Shown: one piece after another, positions 1 through 9,081 of the stretch | Layout of the letters: each line of letters opens with the position of its first letter | Numbering within the stretch: the stretch's first letter is position 1 | Assembly (NCBI GenBank): GCA_041659605.1 | Contig: JBAZXW010000003.1 | Location: 124,001 to 188,000 of the forward strand | Direction: 5' to 3' | DNA: 64,000 nucleotides | Source of the DNA: Solimonas sp041659605 | Lineage (GTDB): Bacteria; Pseudomonadota; Gammaproteobacteria; Nevskiales; Nevskiaceae | Notes under the pieces: model-generated | Seen by the model: the letters and a program-made list of their open reading frames with translations, nothing else | What the model was told of the DNA's origin: nothing | Databases searched by the model: none | Position numbers and translations under genes: made by a program

Positions 1-2154
1 GCCGACTTCGCCGCGACCCAGCGGCGTCGGCTGGTCGAAGCCGACCCAGGCGATCGCAACCAGGTGCTTCTGGAAGCCGTTGAACCAGGCATCGGTTTCG
101 TCGTTGGTGGTCCCCGTCTTACCAGCCAGATCGTTGCGTCCGAGCTGGGCAACCTTGGCCGCGGTACCGCGCACGGTGACGTCGTGCATGACGTCGGTGA
201 TCAGCCAGATCGTCTTCGGATCGACCGCGCGAGGCGCCTGCGTCGGATCGGGCGGCGGCGGTTCCGGCGTCGGTGCAGGCAGCGCGTCCAGCGTTGCGCC
301 GGCCACGGCCGGCAGCGGCTGGCTGCATTCGGGACAGGCGCGCCGGGGCTGGGTCTCGAACACGATCTGACCGCTGCTGTCGCGGATTTCGCGGATGAAG
401 TAAGGATCGATCAGAAATCCGCCGTTGGCGATCGTCGAATAGCCGCGCGCCAGCTCCAGCGGCGTGAACACGGCGCTGCCCAGCGCCATCGTCAGATCCT
501 GCGGCAGGCGGTCCTGGGGCAAGCCGAAGCGCGGCACGAAATCGCGCGCCGTGGCGATGCCGATGGACTGCAGAAGTCGGATCGAGACCAGGTTGCGCGA
601 CTGCACCAGCGCTTCGCGCAGGCGCATCGGCCCCTGGATGTCGCCGCCGTAGTTCTCCGGACGCCAGTTCGATTCGAGCCGGGGATCGTCGAAGACCACC
701 GGCGCATCGAGCACCATCGAGGCCGGCGTGAACCCGTTCTCCAGCGCGGCCGAATACAAGAAAGGTTTGAAGCCCGATCCCGCCTGCCGGCGCGCCTGGA
801 TCGCGCGGTTGAACTTGCCGGCGAAGAAATCGAAGCCGCCGACCAGCGACTCCACCGCACCGTCCGTCGGATCGAGGGCCACCAGCGCGCCCTGCACCTC
901 GGGAACCTGCACGAAGCGGACGCCCTCGGGGGTCGTCTGCAGGCGCACGATCTCGCCCGGCTGCAAGGGATTCTTCTCGACGGACAGCTTCGCCCACTCG
1001 AAGGCCGGCTTGGCCAGCGCCACCGGACCGCGCTGCGTCAGCACGGACAGACGATCGGCGCGGAACTCGGTGACGATCGCCGGCTCCAGTCCGCCAACTG
1101 TAGTCAGCCGATCGAAAACCTGCGCCAGCTCGCGCTCGCGGCCCGGCTGCAGCAGCGCCACTTCGACGCGGCTTTCCGGTCCACGCCAGCCGTGCCGCTG
1201 GTCGTATTCCAGCAAAGCGCTGCGCAGTGCCGTGTTGGCCGCGAGCTGGCGCGCGGAATCGATGGTCGTGGTGACGCTGAAGCCGCGGCTGTAGGCGTCC
1301 TCGCCGTACTTCGCGACCAGCTCGGCGCGCACCATCTCGGCGATGTAGTCGGCCTCGACGTCCACCTTGGCGCGATAGGGCCGGACCACGACCGGTTCGG
1401 CAACCGCCGCCTGGTATTCCTCCGCCGTCAGGCTACCCAGTTCGCGCATGCGGCGCAGCACGTAGTCGCGCCGCGCCTGCGCACGTTCTGCACTGGCCAC
1501 CGGATTGTCGCGGGACGGCGCCTTCGGCAGGCCGGCGATGACCGCCATCTCGCCCAGCGTCAGCGCGCCGATGTCCTTGTCGAAGTACACCAGTGCCGCC
1601 GCGCCGACGCCGTAGGCACGTTCGCCGAGGAAGATCTTGTTGAGGTACAGCTCAAGAATCTCCTCCTTGCTCAGCTCGCGCTCCATGCGCAGCGCCAGCA
1701 GGATTTCCTTGAACTTGCGCGTGAAGGTGCGTTCGCTCGACAGGAACACGTTGCGCGCGAGCTGCATCGTGATCGTACTGCCGCCCTGGTTTTTTTCACC
1801 GGTCGCCGCGTACTTGAGCGCGGCACGCAGCAGGCCCTGCCAGTCGATGCCCGGGTGCTGGAAGAAGCGATCGTCCTCCGCGGCGAGGAAGGCCTGGATC
1901 AACTGCGGCGGCAGATTCCGGTACTGGACCAGCGCGCGCCGTTCCGCGCCGAATTCGCCGATGAGTCGACCGTCGCGGCTGAGGATACGCAAGGGCACCG
2001 ACAACTGCAGATCGCGCAGGCTGGCGACCGACGGCAGATCGCGACTGAGCTGGGCCAGTGCCACGAATACCGACAGGACCCCGATCAGCACGAGGAGGGA
2101 CGTGGTTGCCAACAGCCACAGGAGCAGTCGCCGGCGGGGCTTGTCAGGCGTCAT
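1..2154 (-). CDS. mrcA: Penicillin-binding protein 1A, bifunctional glycosyltransferase/transpeptidase (3' end beyond window)
   Basis: Polymerises and cross-links peptidoglycan at the outer face of the inner membrane. The ATG at 2154 gives 718 codons, and the frame is still open at base 1, so the C-terminus is missing. Visible in order: one membrane anchor (about residues 10-33), the GT51 motifs EDDRFFQHPG (93-102) and GGSTITMQ (124-131), then the transpeptidase motifs SGFK (nucleophilic Ser), SRN and KTGT near the cut end. Divergent from pilM, as is usual in Pseudomonas and Xanthomonas relatives. The identification rests on both catalytic domains being complete enough to recognise. Confidence 0.95.
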   Translation of the reverse strand, partial: MTPDKPRRRLLLWLLATTSLLVLIGVLSVFVALAQLSRDLPSVASLRDLQLSVPLRILSRDGRLIGEFGAERRALVQYRNLPPQLIQAFLAAEDDRFFQHPGIDWQGLLRAALKYAATGEKNQGGSTITMQLARNVFLSSERTFTRKFKEILLALRMERELSKEEILELYLNKIFLGERAYGVGAAALVYFDKDIGALTLGEMAVIAGLPKAPSRDNPVASAERAQARRDYVLRRMRELGSLTAEEYQAAVAEPVVVRPYRAKVDVEADYIAEMVRAELVAKYGEDAYSRGFSVTTTIDSARQLAANTALRSALLEYDQRHGWRGPESRVEVALLQPGRERELAQVFDRLTTVGGLEPAIVTEFRADRLSVLTQRGPVALAKPAFEWAKLSVEKNPLQPGEIVRLQTTPEGVRFVQVPEVQGALVALDPTDGAVESLVGGFDFFAGKFNRAIQARRQAGSGFKPFLYSAALENGFTPASMVLDAPVVFDDPRLESNWRPENYGGDIQGPMRLREALVQSRNLVSIRLLQSIGIATARDFVPRFGLPQDRLPQDLTMALGSAVFTPLELARGYSTIANGGFLIDPYFIREIRDSSGQIVFETQPRRACPECSQPLPAVAGATLDALPAPTPEPPPPDPTQAPRAVDPKTIWLITDVMHDVTVRGTAAKVAQLGRNDLAGKTGTTNDETDAWFNGFQKHLVAIAWVGFDQPTPLGRGEVG

Positions 2155-2229
2155 CTAGGGGTTTGTAGATCGAAAAAATCACATCGAATGTTTGCAACCA
2201 GATCAGGCAGTTGCCGCAGGAACTTCCAG

Positions 2230-2289
2230 TTGCACAGTAGCAGTATTGCGTTATAGTACGGCCCGATGCGGGAAGAGTCTCTTTCCCGC
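2230..2289 (+). promoter_or_regulatory. Candidate promoter and leader hairpin of the pilMNOPQ operon
   Basis: TTGCAC (2230-2235) and TATAGT (2252-2257) are separated by 16 bases, a good sigma70-type match in the 168-base gap between the PBP1A and pilM starts. Just downstream, GCGGGAA (2268-2274) and TTCCCGC (2283-2289) form a 7-bp hairpin that would lie at the very start of the transcript. Assigned by eye. Confidence 0.5.
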
Positions 2290-2322
2290 GGGGGATTGTC
2301 AACGAAGCGGCGCGGGGCACTG

Positions 2323-3411
2323 ATGGCCATTTTGCAATCGCTGTTCCGAAAGGGCGGCCAACAACTCGTCGGGCTGGACATCAGTTCCAGTTCGGTGAAG
2401 CTGCTGGAGCTTTCGCGCAAAGGCGCCCGCTTCAACGTCGAGGCCTATGCGGTGGAGCCGCTGCCGCCTGCGGCGCTGTCCGACAAGCAGATCGCCGACC
2501 CCAAGGCGATCGGCGAGACCATCGCCCGTGCGGTCAGCCGCGCCGGCACGCGAACCCGTCAGGCGGCGATCGCCGTCTCGGGCGCCTCGGTCATCACCAA
2601 GGTCGTCGAGATGCCCAAGACGCTGTCGGGCGACGATATGGAAGAGCAGATCAAGGCCGAAGCGGACCAGTACATCCCCTATCCGATCGACGAAGTCAGC
2701 CTTGATTTCGAGATTCTCGGCCCGAGCGCGAAGAACAGCGAGATGGTCGAGGTCGTGCTCGCCGCCTGCCGTCGCGAGCAGGTCGAGCAGCTGTGCGCGG
2801 CGGTCGAGCTGGCCGGCCTGAAACCGACCGTGGTCGACGTCGAAGCCTACGCGCTGGAGAACGCCTGCCAGTTCCTGCAGCACCAGATGCCGGAGGGCGG
2901 ACGCCAGAAGGCCATTGCCATCGTCGATGTCGGCGCCGCGATCACTTCGATGATGATCCTGTTCGACGGCAAGACCATTTACACCCGCGACCAGAACTTC
3001 GGCGGGCGCCAGCTCACCGAGGACATCATGCGCACTTTTGGCATGTCCTTCGACGAGGCGACCAAGGCCAAGAAGGCCGGAACCCTGCCGGCCAACTACG
3101 CGACCGACGTGCTCGCGCATTTCGTTGCCGACATGGCGCAGCAGATCGATCGATCGCTGCAGTTCTTCTTTTCCGCCGTCACCCAATACAGCTCGATCGA
3201 CCAGATCATTCTGGCCGGCGGTTGCGCACAGATCCCGGGCGTCGAAGCCAGCATCCAGGAGCGGCTGCAGATTCCGACAACCGTCGCCAGGCCGTTTTCG
3301 CAGATGAGCATTGCGTCGCGCGCCAAACCGGCGAATCTGGCGCAGGACGAAGCGTCGCTGCTGGTCGCCTGCGGGCTGGCGTATCGCGCCTTCGACGAGG
3401 AAAAAGCATGA
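2323..3411 (+). CDS. pilM: Type IV pilus assembly protein PilM
   Basis: Cytoplasmic actin-like ATPase that binds the N-terminal tail of PilN and connects the pilus motor to the inner-membrane alignment complex. 362 aa, normal for the family. The phosphate loop appears as GLDISSSSVKLLEL near residue 17, a second loop as VDVGAAITSMM, and the adenosine motif as LAGGCAQIPGV near residue 300. I chose the ATG at 2323 because MAILQSLF is the typical PilM start; a longer frame from 2266 runs through the leader hairpin. First gene of pilMNOPQ, followed by pilN after 19 bases. Confidence 0.95.
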   Translation: MAILQSLFRKGGQQLVGLDISSSSVKLLELSRKGARFNVEAYAVEPLPPAALSDKQIADPKAIGETIARAVSRAGTRTRQAAIAVSGASVITKVVEMPKTLSGDDMEEQIKAEADQYIPYPIDEVSLDFEILGPSAKNSEMVEVVLAACRREQVEQLCAAVELAGLKPTVVDVEAYALENACQFLQHQMPEGGRQKAIAIVDVGAAITSMMILFDGKTIYTRDQNFGGRQLTEDIMRTFGMSFDEATKAKKAGTLPANYATDVLAHFVADMAQQIDRSLQFFFSAVTQYSSIDQIILAGGCAQIPGVEASIQERLQIPTTVARPFSQMSIASRAKPANLAQDEASLLVACGLAYRAFDEEKA

Positions 3412-3430
3412 ACCGCCGGCGAGGTGCGCG

Positions 3431-4039
3431 ATGACCATCCACATCAACCTGCTCGACTGGCGCCAGTCGCGACGGGAGAAGCGCAAGCAGGATTTCGTCG
3501 CCAGCCTCGGTCTCGCGCTGGCAGTGGCCGGCGGCATTGTTGGAGCCAGCTGGATGCTGGTCGACGGCGAACTGCAGTTCCAACAGGCCCGCAATGAATT
3601 CCTGCGGGTCCAGATCAAGGAGATGGACCAGAAGATCAAGGAGATCGAGGAACTGGAACGCGTGCGGGCCAACCTGCTCGGGCGCATGCGCGTGATCGAG
3701 GAACTGCAGGCGAGCCGCACGGCGTCGGTGCACTTCTTCGACGAACTGGTGAATACCCTGCCGGATGGCATCAATCTGACGGGCGTAAAGCAGCAGGGCG
3801 CACAGGTCACGATCGATGGAGTCGCCGAGTCGAACGGCCGCGTGTCGACGTACATGAAGAGTCTGGACGCGTCTATCTGGTTTTCGGACCCGCGCCTCGT
3901 AGTGATCAAGACCAATGAAAAGGATCGGCGCCGCAAGGGAGAATTTCAGCTGACGGTCAAAAGGCTGATGAAGCCCAAGGAAGGCGGATCGCAGGGCACT
4001 GCGCCCGAGGCGGAGGGCGAGGAAGGGGTGGTCGAATGA
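3431..4039 (+). CDS. pilN: Type IV pilus assembly protein PilN
   Basis: Bitopic inner-membrane protein that pairs with PilO and binds PilM by its short cytoplasmic tail. 202 aa. The start MTIHINLLDWR contains the conserved INLL segment that docks to PilM. One membrane helix (about 23-42) is followed by a coiled-coil stretch rich in Lys/Glu (about 55-90) and a ferredoxin-like periplasmic domain. The acidic tail ends in EGEEGVVE. The stop overlaps the pilO start (ATGA), which suggests translational coupling. Confidence 0.94.
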   Translation: MTIHINLLDWRQSRREKRKQDFVASLGLALAVAGGIVGASWMLVDGELQFQQARNEFLRVQIKEMDQKIKEIEELERVRANLLGRMRVIEELQASRTASVHFFDELVNTLPDGINLTGVKQQGAQVTIDGVAESNGRVSTYMKSLDASIWFSDPRLVVIKTNEKDRRRKGEFQLTVKRLMKPKEGGSQGTAPEAEGEEGVVE

Positions 4040-4698
4040 ATGCCCAAGACATCATCCAGCAGCTCAACTCGCTCGATATGCAGAATCCTGGCTCCTGGCC
4101 AGGGTGGATACGCACCGCGGCGGCGGTCTTGCTGGCAATCACGGTCGGCGCCGCCGGCGAATGGTTCCTGGTCAAGCCCGTCTACGAGCAGGTCGAAGCG
4201 GAACGCGGCACCGAACAGACTTTGCGCAGCGACTTTGAGGCCAAGCAGAAGAAGGTCGCAGCACTGGACGCTTATCGCGCTCAACTCGCCGAGATGGAGC
4301 AGTCATTTGGCGAGATGCTCAAACAGCTGCCGAGCAAGTCGGAGGTTGCGAATCTGCTCAACGACATCTCGCAGACGCGCGTCGCGGCCAGCCTGGAAGA
4401 AGAGCTGTTTCAGCCCGAGGGAGAAGTCGCCAAGGAGTTCTACGCTGCCATACCCAACAAGGTCATCGTGGTCGGCGATTATCACGAAATGGGAAGCTTC
4501 GTCGGCGCCATAGCAGCCTTGCCGCGCATCGTCACGATCGAGGACGCGGAGATCAAGTCGGCCGCCGGGAAAGGCAAGAACCAGCCCACACAGCTGCGCA
4601 TGACCGCACAGGTGCAGACCTATCGGTATCTCGACGACGACGAGATGGCGTCAAACAAACCCGCGGCCAAGGGTGGCAAGAAAGGGGGCAAGAAATGA
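4036..4698 (+). CDS. pilO: Type IV pilus assembly protein PilO
   Basis: Inner-membrane partner of PilN in the pilus alignment subcomplex. 220 aa. One membrane helix around residues 28-48, a coiled coil after it, then the periplasmic domain with the family segment KQLPSKSEVANLLNDIS. The C-terminus is a basic lysine/glycine tail (KPAAKGGKKGGKK), longer than I expect for PilO. Overlaps pilN by four bases and pilP by four bases. Confidence 0.94.
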   Translation: MNAQDIIQQLNSLDMQNPGSWPGWIRTAAAVLLAITVGAAGEWFLVKPVYEQVEAERGTEQTLRSDFEAKQKKVAALDAYRAQLAEMEQSFGEMLKQLPSKSEVANLLNDISQTRVAASLEEELFQPEGEVAKEFYAAIPNKVIVVGDYHEMGSFVGAIAALPRIVTIEDAEIKSAAGKGKNQPTQLRMTAQVQTYRYLDDDEMASNKPAAKGGKKGGKK

Positions 4699-5207
4699 AG
4701 GCGCTTTCTTGCGCACTCCTCACCGCGTCAGTGCTGCTGCTTGCGGCTTGCAGCGGCGACATGTCCGACCTGGAGCAGTACATCGCCGAGGTCAAGGCAC
4801 GCAAGTCGACAAAGATCGAGCCGATTCCGCAGATCAAGCAGTACGAAGCATTTGCGTATGTGCCCGGTGACCGGCGCGATCCGTTTGTCGAACTCAAGCA
4901 GCCGGAGAGCGCCGCGGCGGCGACCGGCCCCAAGCCGGATCTGAACCGGAATCGCGAGCCGCTCGAAGAATACCCGCTGGATGCGCTGCGCATGATGGGA
5001 ACGATCAGCACGCCAGAGGGTATCTTTGCGCTGATCCTCGCTCCGGACGGCATCATTCACCGCATCACGCTGAAGAATTACATGGGGCAGAACTACGGCC
5101 AGATCGTGGCCATCTCGGGGTCCGAGGTGAGCCTGCAGGAACTGGTTCCCGACGGATTCGGGGGTTGGACACAGCGCGATGCCAGCCTGGCGCTGACCGA
5201 ACAGTGA
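4695..5207 (+). CDS. pilP: Type IV pilus lipoprotein PilP
   Basis: Inner-membrane-anchored lipoprotein that links PilN/PilO to the secretin PilQ. 170 aa with a signal peptide and lipobox LLAAC, the lipidated Cys being about residue 19. The proline-rich, unstructured middle part is followed by the conserved beta-sandwich (around RMMGTISTPEGIFALILAPDG) that contacts PilQ. It starts by a four-base overlap with pilO and is followed by pilQ after 32 bases. Confidence 0.93.
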   Translation: MKALSCALLTASVLLLAACSGDMSDLEQYIAEVKARKSTKIEPIPQIKQYEAFAYVPGDRRDPFVELKQPESAAAATGPKPDLNRNREPLEEYPLDALRMMGTISTPEGIFALILAPDGIIHRITLKNYMGQNYGQIVAISGSEVSLQELVPDGFGGWTQRDASLALTEQ

Positions 5208-5239
5208 ACAGGCTCGACAGGCTCCAGGGAGTTTTCGCA

Positions 5240-7315
5240 ATGTACACGTTCATGGCCTCAATTCGACGCAAGCTGATGTGGGGCTTGGCCCTCGTCGCCG
5301 CATCTGCCGCAGCGCAGGCGCAGGACGCGGGGCGCACGCTCACTGACCTGGATTTTGTCGCCCTCGAGGGCGGCCGCGTGCAGGTGACGCTGACGCTGTC
5401 GGAATCCGCACCACAGCCGGCCGTGTTCACGGTCGACAAGCCCGCGCGCCTGTCGCTCGACTTTCCCGATACGAAGATGGGGCTGGGCGATCGCTACCGG
5501 CGCGTCAACATCGGCAATGTCCGCGCCGTCGCGAGCGCCGAGGCGCGCGGACGAACGCGTGTCGTCGTCGAACTGGCCGAGCCAGCGCCGTACAAGCTCA
5601 ACGTCGAGAACAACAAAGTCGTGCTGCAGATCGATGGCGGTGCACCGACCGCCGCGAACGCGGTTGCCGGCATCGCCGGCCGCGCCGCCGGCAGCATCAC
5701 CGGCATCGACTTCCGGCGCGGCGAGAAGGGCGAGGGGCGCGTCGTCGTGCGCCTGAGCGATCCCAAGGCCGTCGTCGATGTGCGCGAAGAAGGCGGCAAG
5801 GTGATCGCCCTGTTCAGCAACACCTCGGTCGCGGGCGAGCTGGCGAAGCGTCTTGATGTTCTCGATTTCGCGACGCCGGTGAAGTTCGTCGACATCACCC
5901 CCGTCGGGGCGAACAGCCAGATCGCGATCACGCCCGTTTCCGGCCTGGATTTCGAGCAGTCCGCTTACCAGTCTGGCGACGTATTCACGCTGGAGCTTCA
6001 GCCCTTGACTCCGGCCGAAGTGGCCGAGAAGCAGCGGGCGGAGCCGCAATTCAAAGGCGAACGCATCAGCCTGTCGTTCCAGAACGTCGAGGTGCGCTCG
6101 CTGCTGCAGATCATCGCCGACGTCGCCGGCACCAACATGGTGATCAGCGATTCGGTCAAGGGCCAGATCGCAATGCGCCTCGAGAACGTCCCTTGGGATC
6201 AGGCCTTGGACATCATCCTCAAGACCAAGGGCCTGGGCATGCGCCAGCAGGGCAATGTCATGCTCGTGGCGCCGGTCGAGGAACTCGCGGCGCGCGAGCG
6301 GATCGAACTGGAAGCGCAGAAGCAGAAGACCGAACTGGCACCGTTGCGTTCGGAGATTGTGCAGGTCAACTACGCCAAGGCCAGCGACATGAAGGCGCTG
6401 CTCGTCAGCGGTGACAATTCCCTGCTGACCGAGCGTGGACGGGTGTCCGTGGACGATCGGACAAACACCTTGCTGGTACTCGAGACCCGCGAAAAACTAG
6501 ATGAAATCCGTGAGCTCGTCGCAGCACTGGACATTCCGGTGCGCCAGGTGCTGATCGAGTCCCGCATCGTCATCGCTAACGACGATTTCGCCCGCGAGCT
6601 GGGCGTGCGCTTCGGTGCCAGCACCCTCGGATCGGTGGGCAACAATACGGTCGGGCAGTCCGGTACCAATTCGGGCTCGCGCACGGTCGTCGGCGGCGGC
6701 GTGCCGGGAACCACCGACAACTACATCGTCAATCTGCCGACTGCGCTGGCACCGGCAGGGCGCATTGCGTGGACGATTCTCGGCTCGGACTTCCTGGTGG
6801 ATCTCGAGCTGAGCGCCTTGCAGTCGGAGGGCCGCGGCGAGCTGATTTCGACGCCGCGTGTCGTCACAGCCAACGGCAAGGAAGCCGTGATCGAGCAGGG
6901 TCGTGAAATTCCGTACCAGACCACGAGTGGCAACTCGGGAACAACGACCTCGTTCAAGAAGGCCGTGCTGTCTCTGACCGTGAAGCCGCAGATCACGCCG
7001 GACAGCCGCGTCGTAATGGACCTGGCGGTGACCAACGACTCGCAGGGTGAGGACGTCAATACGGGCGCAGGCACCGCCCCGGCCATTGATACCCGCAAAC
7101 TCAATACGCAAGTTCTGATCAAGAGCGGAGAAACCGTCGTGCTCGGCGGCGTGTTCCAGGAAGAAAGCCGGAACTCGGCCGCCAAGGTGCCTTTGCTTGG
7201 CGATATCCCGTTGCTGGGCGTGCTGTTCAAGAACAAGATTACGTCGCGGAACAAGCGTGAGCTCTTGATCTTCGTCACGCCGCGCGTGCTCCAGGAAGGC
7301 CTGTCGGTCAAGTAG
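5240..7315 (+). CDS. pilQ: Type IV pilus secretin PilQ
   Basis: Outer-membrane secretin channel through which the pilus passes. 691 aa from the ATG at 5240, which is followed by a hydrophobic signal peptide ending near AAAQAQA. Two AMIN (peptidoglycan-binding) domains occupy roughly residues 30-270. The STN/N0 domain begins near ERISLSFQNVEVRSLLQIIADV, N1 follows it, and the secretin core ends in the signature VPLLGDIPLLGVLFKN. An in-frame start at 5165 would overlap the pilP coding region and spoil the signal peptide, so it was not used. Confidence 0.95.
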   Translation: MYTFMASIRRKLMWGLALVAASAAAQAQDAGRTLTDLDFVALEGGRVQVTLTLSESAPQPAVFTVDKPARLSLDFPDTKMGLGDRYRRVNIGNVRAVASAEARGRTRVVVELAEPAPYKLNVENNKVVLQIDGGAPTAANAVAGIAGRAAGSITGIDFRRGEKGEGRVVVRLSDPKAVVDVREEGGKVIALFSNTSVAGELAKRLDVLDFATPVKFVDITPVGANSQIAITPVSGLDFEQSAYQSGDVFTLELQPLTPAEVAEKQRAEPQFKGERISLSFQNVEVRSLLQIIADVAGTNMVISDSVKGQIAMRLENVPWDQALDIILKTKGLGMRQQGNVMLVAPVEELAARERIELEAQKQKTELAPLRSEIVQVNYAKASDMKALLVSGDNSLLTERGRVSVDDRTNTLLVLETREKLDEIRELVAALDIPVRQVLIESRIVIANDDFARELGVRFGASTLGSVGNNTVGQSGTNSGSRTVVGGGVPGTTDNYIVNLPTALAPAGRIAWTILGSDFLVDLELSALQSEGRGELISTPRVVTANGKEAVIEQGREIPYQTTSGNSGTTTSFKKAVLSLTVKPQITPDSRVVMDLAVTNDSQGEDVNTGAGTAPAIDTRKLNTQVLIKSGETVVLGGVFQEESRNSAAKVPLLGDIPLLGVLFKNKITSRNKRELLIFVTPRVLQEGLSVK

Positions 7316-7329
7316 GCGGTTATCAGGGG

Positions 7330-7357
7330 CCGGCCGCCCGGATGCGGCCGGTATACT
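7330..7357 (+). promoter_or_regulatory. Hairpin and possible -10 element between pilQ and aroK
   Basis: CCGGCCGC (7330-7337) and GCGGCCGG (7344-7351) form a perfect 8-bp stem. There is no T-run, so it is not a classical terminator. TATACT (7352-7357) follows directly and could be a -10 box for aroK, but the matching -35 would fall inside the stem. Role uncertain. Confidence 0.35.
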
Positions 7358-7387
7358 GCGCGACCGCATCCGGTGTCGTTGCGCGTA

Positions 7388-7918
7388 ATGTCTTCGCATC
7401 CCAATATTTTTCTGGTCGGGCCGATGGGTGCCGGCAAGACCACGATCGGCCGGCGGCTTGCGGAACTGCGCGGCCTGGAGTTCGTCGACTCCGATCACGA
7501 GATCGAGCAGCGCACCGGCGTCGATATCCCTTACATCTTCGAGAAGGAAGGGGAGAACGGCTTCCGCAAGCGCGAAAAACAGGTGATCGCCGATCTGACC
7601 ACGCGGTCGCACATCGTGCTGGCGACCGGCGGCGGCGCAGTCCTGGATCCCGAGAATCGCCATGCACTGGGCTCTCGTGGCGTGGTGGTCTATCTGCACG
7701 CCAGCATCGACCAGCAACTCGCGCGCACCGAGCGTGCGGACAACCGGCCCTTGCTGAAGCAAACCGCTGACCGCCGCGCCGTGCTGGAACAGCTGTTCCA
7801 CACCCGCGAGCCGCTCTATCGAGAAATCGCCGACATCGTGATCGTGACCGATCATCGCAGCACCAAGTCCGTTGTCCGCGAAATCGAAACCGAGCTGGAC
7901 CGCTCGCGGTGCGGCTGA
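7388..7918 (+). CDS. aroK: Shikimate kinase
   Basis: Phosphorylates shikimate at the 3-hydroxyl with ATP, the fifth step towards chorismate. 176 aa. The Walker A loop is GPMGAGKTTIG (about residues 11-21). The shikimate-binding DSDHEIE segment follows, then the GGGAVL loop and the lid arginine in RPLL. The ATG at 7388 (MSSHPN) is preferred to a GTG 15 bases upstream. Together with aroB it is likely to feed the chorismate-consuming pigment pathway encoded at 48.9 kb, which is an inference from metabolism. Confidence 0.95.
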   Translation: MSSHPNIFLVGPMGAGKTTIGRRLAELRGLEFVDSDHEIEQRTGVDIPYIFEKEGENGFRKREKQVIADLTTRSHIVLATGGGAVLDPENRHALGSRGVVVYLHASIDQQLARTERADNRPLLKQTADRRAVLEQLFHTREPLYREIADIVIVTDHRSTKSVVREIETELDRSRCG

Positions 7919-7995
7919 GCGCACCGCTGCTGCAACTCGAATCCCTGGTCGCGCGGGAATAAACTCTTCAACCTCTCCACACGCAGCCCCGGCTC

Positions 7996-9081
7996 ATGCA
8001 GACCCTGGATGTCGCGCTCGGCGACCGCAGCTATCCGATCCACATCGGCACCGCCCTGCTGGCGGACCCGCAGTCGTGGATCGCGCTGCGCGGGCGCACG
8101 CTGCGTCTGATCACGGACGCGCATGTCGCCGAGCACTATCTGCCGCGAGTCCGCGCCGCGCTGGATCTCCCGTCATCGTCGATCAAGGTGATCCCTGCCG
8201 GCGAGCCGCAGAAAAACCTGCAGCAGGCGGAGGCGGTGCTGGACTGGCTGCTGGAAACCCGGCTGCCGCGCGACGGTTGCCTGGTTGCATTGGGCGGCGG
8301 CGTGATCGGCGACCTCGTCGGCTTCTGTGCCGCGATCTATCTGCGCGGCGTCGACTTCGTGCAGGTGCCGACGACGCTGCTCGCGCAGGTCGATTCCTCG
8401 GTGGGCGGAAAGACCGGCGTCAACCACCCGCGCGGCAAGAACATGATCGGCGCCTTCCACCAGCCGCGACTGGTGCTGGCCGACACCGATACGCTGTGCA
8501 CGCTGCCACGGCGCGAGCTGCTCGCCGGCCTCGCCGAGGTGATCAAGTACGGCATGCTCGGCGACCGCAGCTTCCTGGGCTGGATCGACGTACATCTTGA
8601 CCGTCTTCTCGCTTTGGAACCGGAAGCGATCGCCCGGGCGGTTTGCCGCAGCTGCGAAATGAAGGCAGAGATCGTTGCCCGCGACGAGCGCGAAGGCGGG
8701 CCGCGCGCACTGCTCAATCTCGGCCATACCTTCGCGCATGCGATCGAGACCCACGCCGGCTACGGCGAATGGCTGCACGGCGAGGCGGTCGGCACCGGCC
8801 TGTGCATGGCGGCGGATCTGTCGGCGCGGCTCGGCTGGATCACGCTCGACGATGCGCGAACGTGCATTGCGCTGATCGAGCGCACCGGCCTGCCCGTGCG
8901 GCCACCCGCGGGCATGAACGCCGACGACTTCATCGAGCGGATGGCGCTCGACAAGAAAGTGGCCGGCGGCAAGCTGCGCCTGGTGTTGCTGCGCGCGCTG
9001 GGCGCGGCGGTGGTCAGCGCCGATTTCGATCGCGCCAAGCTGGGCGAGACACTGGCGCACTTTTGTACGCTGCCGCCATGA
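7996..9081 (+). CDS. aroB: 3-dehydroquinate synthase
   Basis: Converts DAHP to 3-dehydroquinate, the second shikimate-pathway step, with NAD and a divalent metal. 361 aa, standard length. The nucleotide-binding segment reads GGGVIGDLVGF. The substrate loop is DSSVGGKTGVNHPRGKNMIG. The metal ligands are present in EVIKYG (Glu), NLGHTFAHAIE (His) and LHGEAV (His). 77 bases after aroK; the stop overlaps the dgt start by four bases. Confidence 0.96.
   Translation: MQTLDVALGDRSYPIHIGTALLADPQSWIALRGRTLRLITDAHVAEHYLPRVRAALDLPSSSIKVIPAGEPQKNLQQAEAVLDWLLETRLPRDGCLVALGGGVIGDLVGFCAAIYLRGVDFVQVPTTLLAQVDSSVGGKTGVNHPRGKNMIGAFHQPRLVLADTDTLCTLPRRELLAGLAEVIKYGMLGDRSFLGWIDVHLDRLLALEPEAIARAVCRSCEMKAEIVARDEREGGPRALLNLGHTFAHAIETHAGYGEWLHGEAVGTGLCMAADLSARLGWITLDDARTCIALIERTGLPVRPPAGMNADDFIERMALDKKVAGGKLRLVLLRALGAAVVSADFDRAKLGETLAHFCTLPP

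Noticed and set aside
64..2256. A 730-codon plus-strand frame at the window start
   Set aside because: It is antisense to a PBP1A gene with all catalytic motifs, which extends beyond the window edge.
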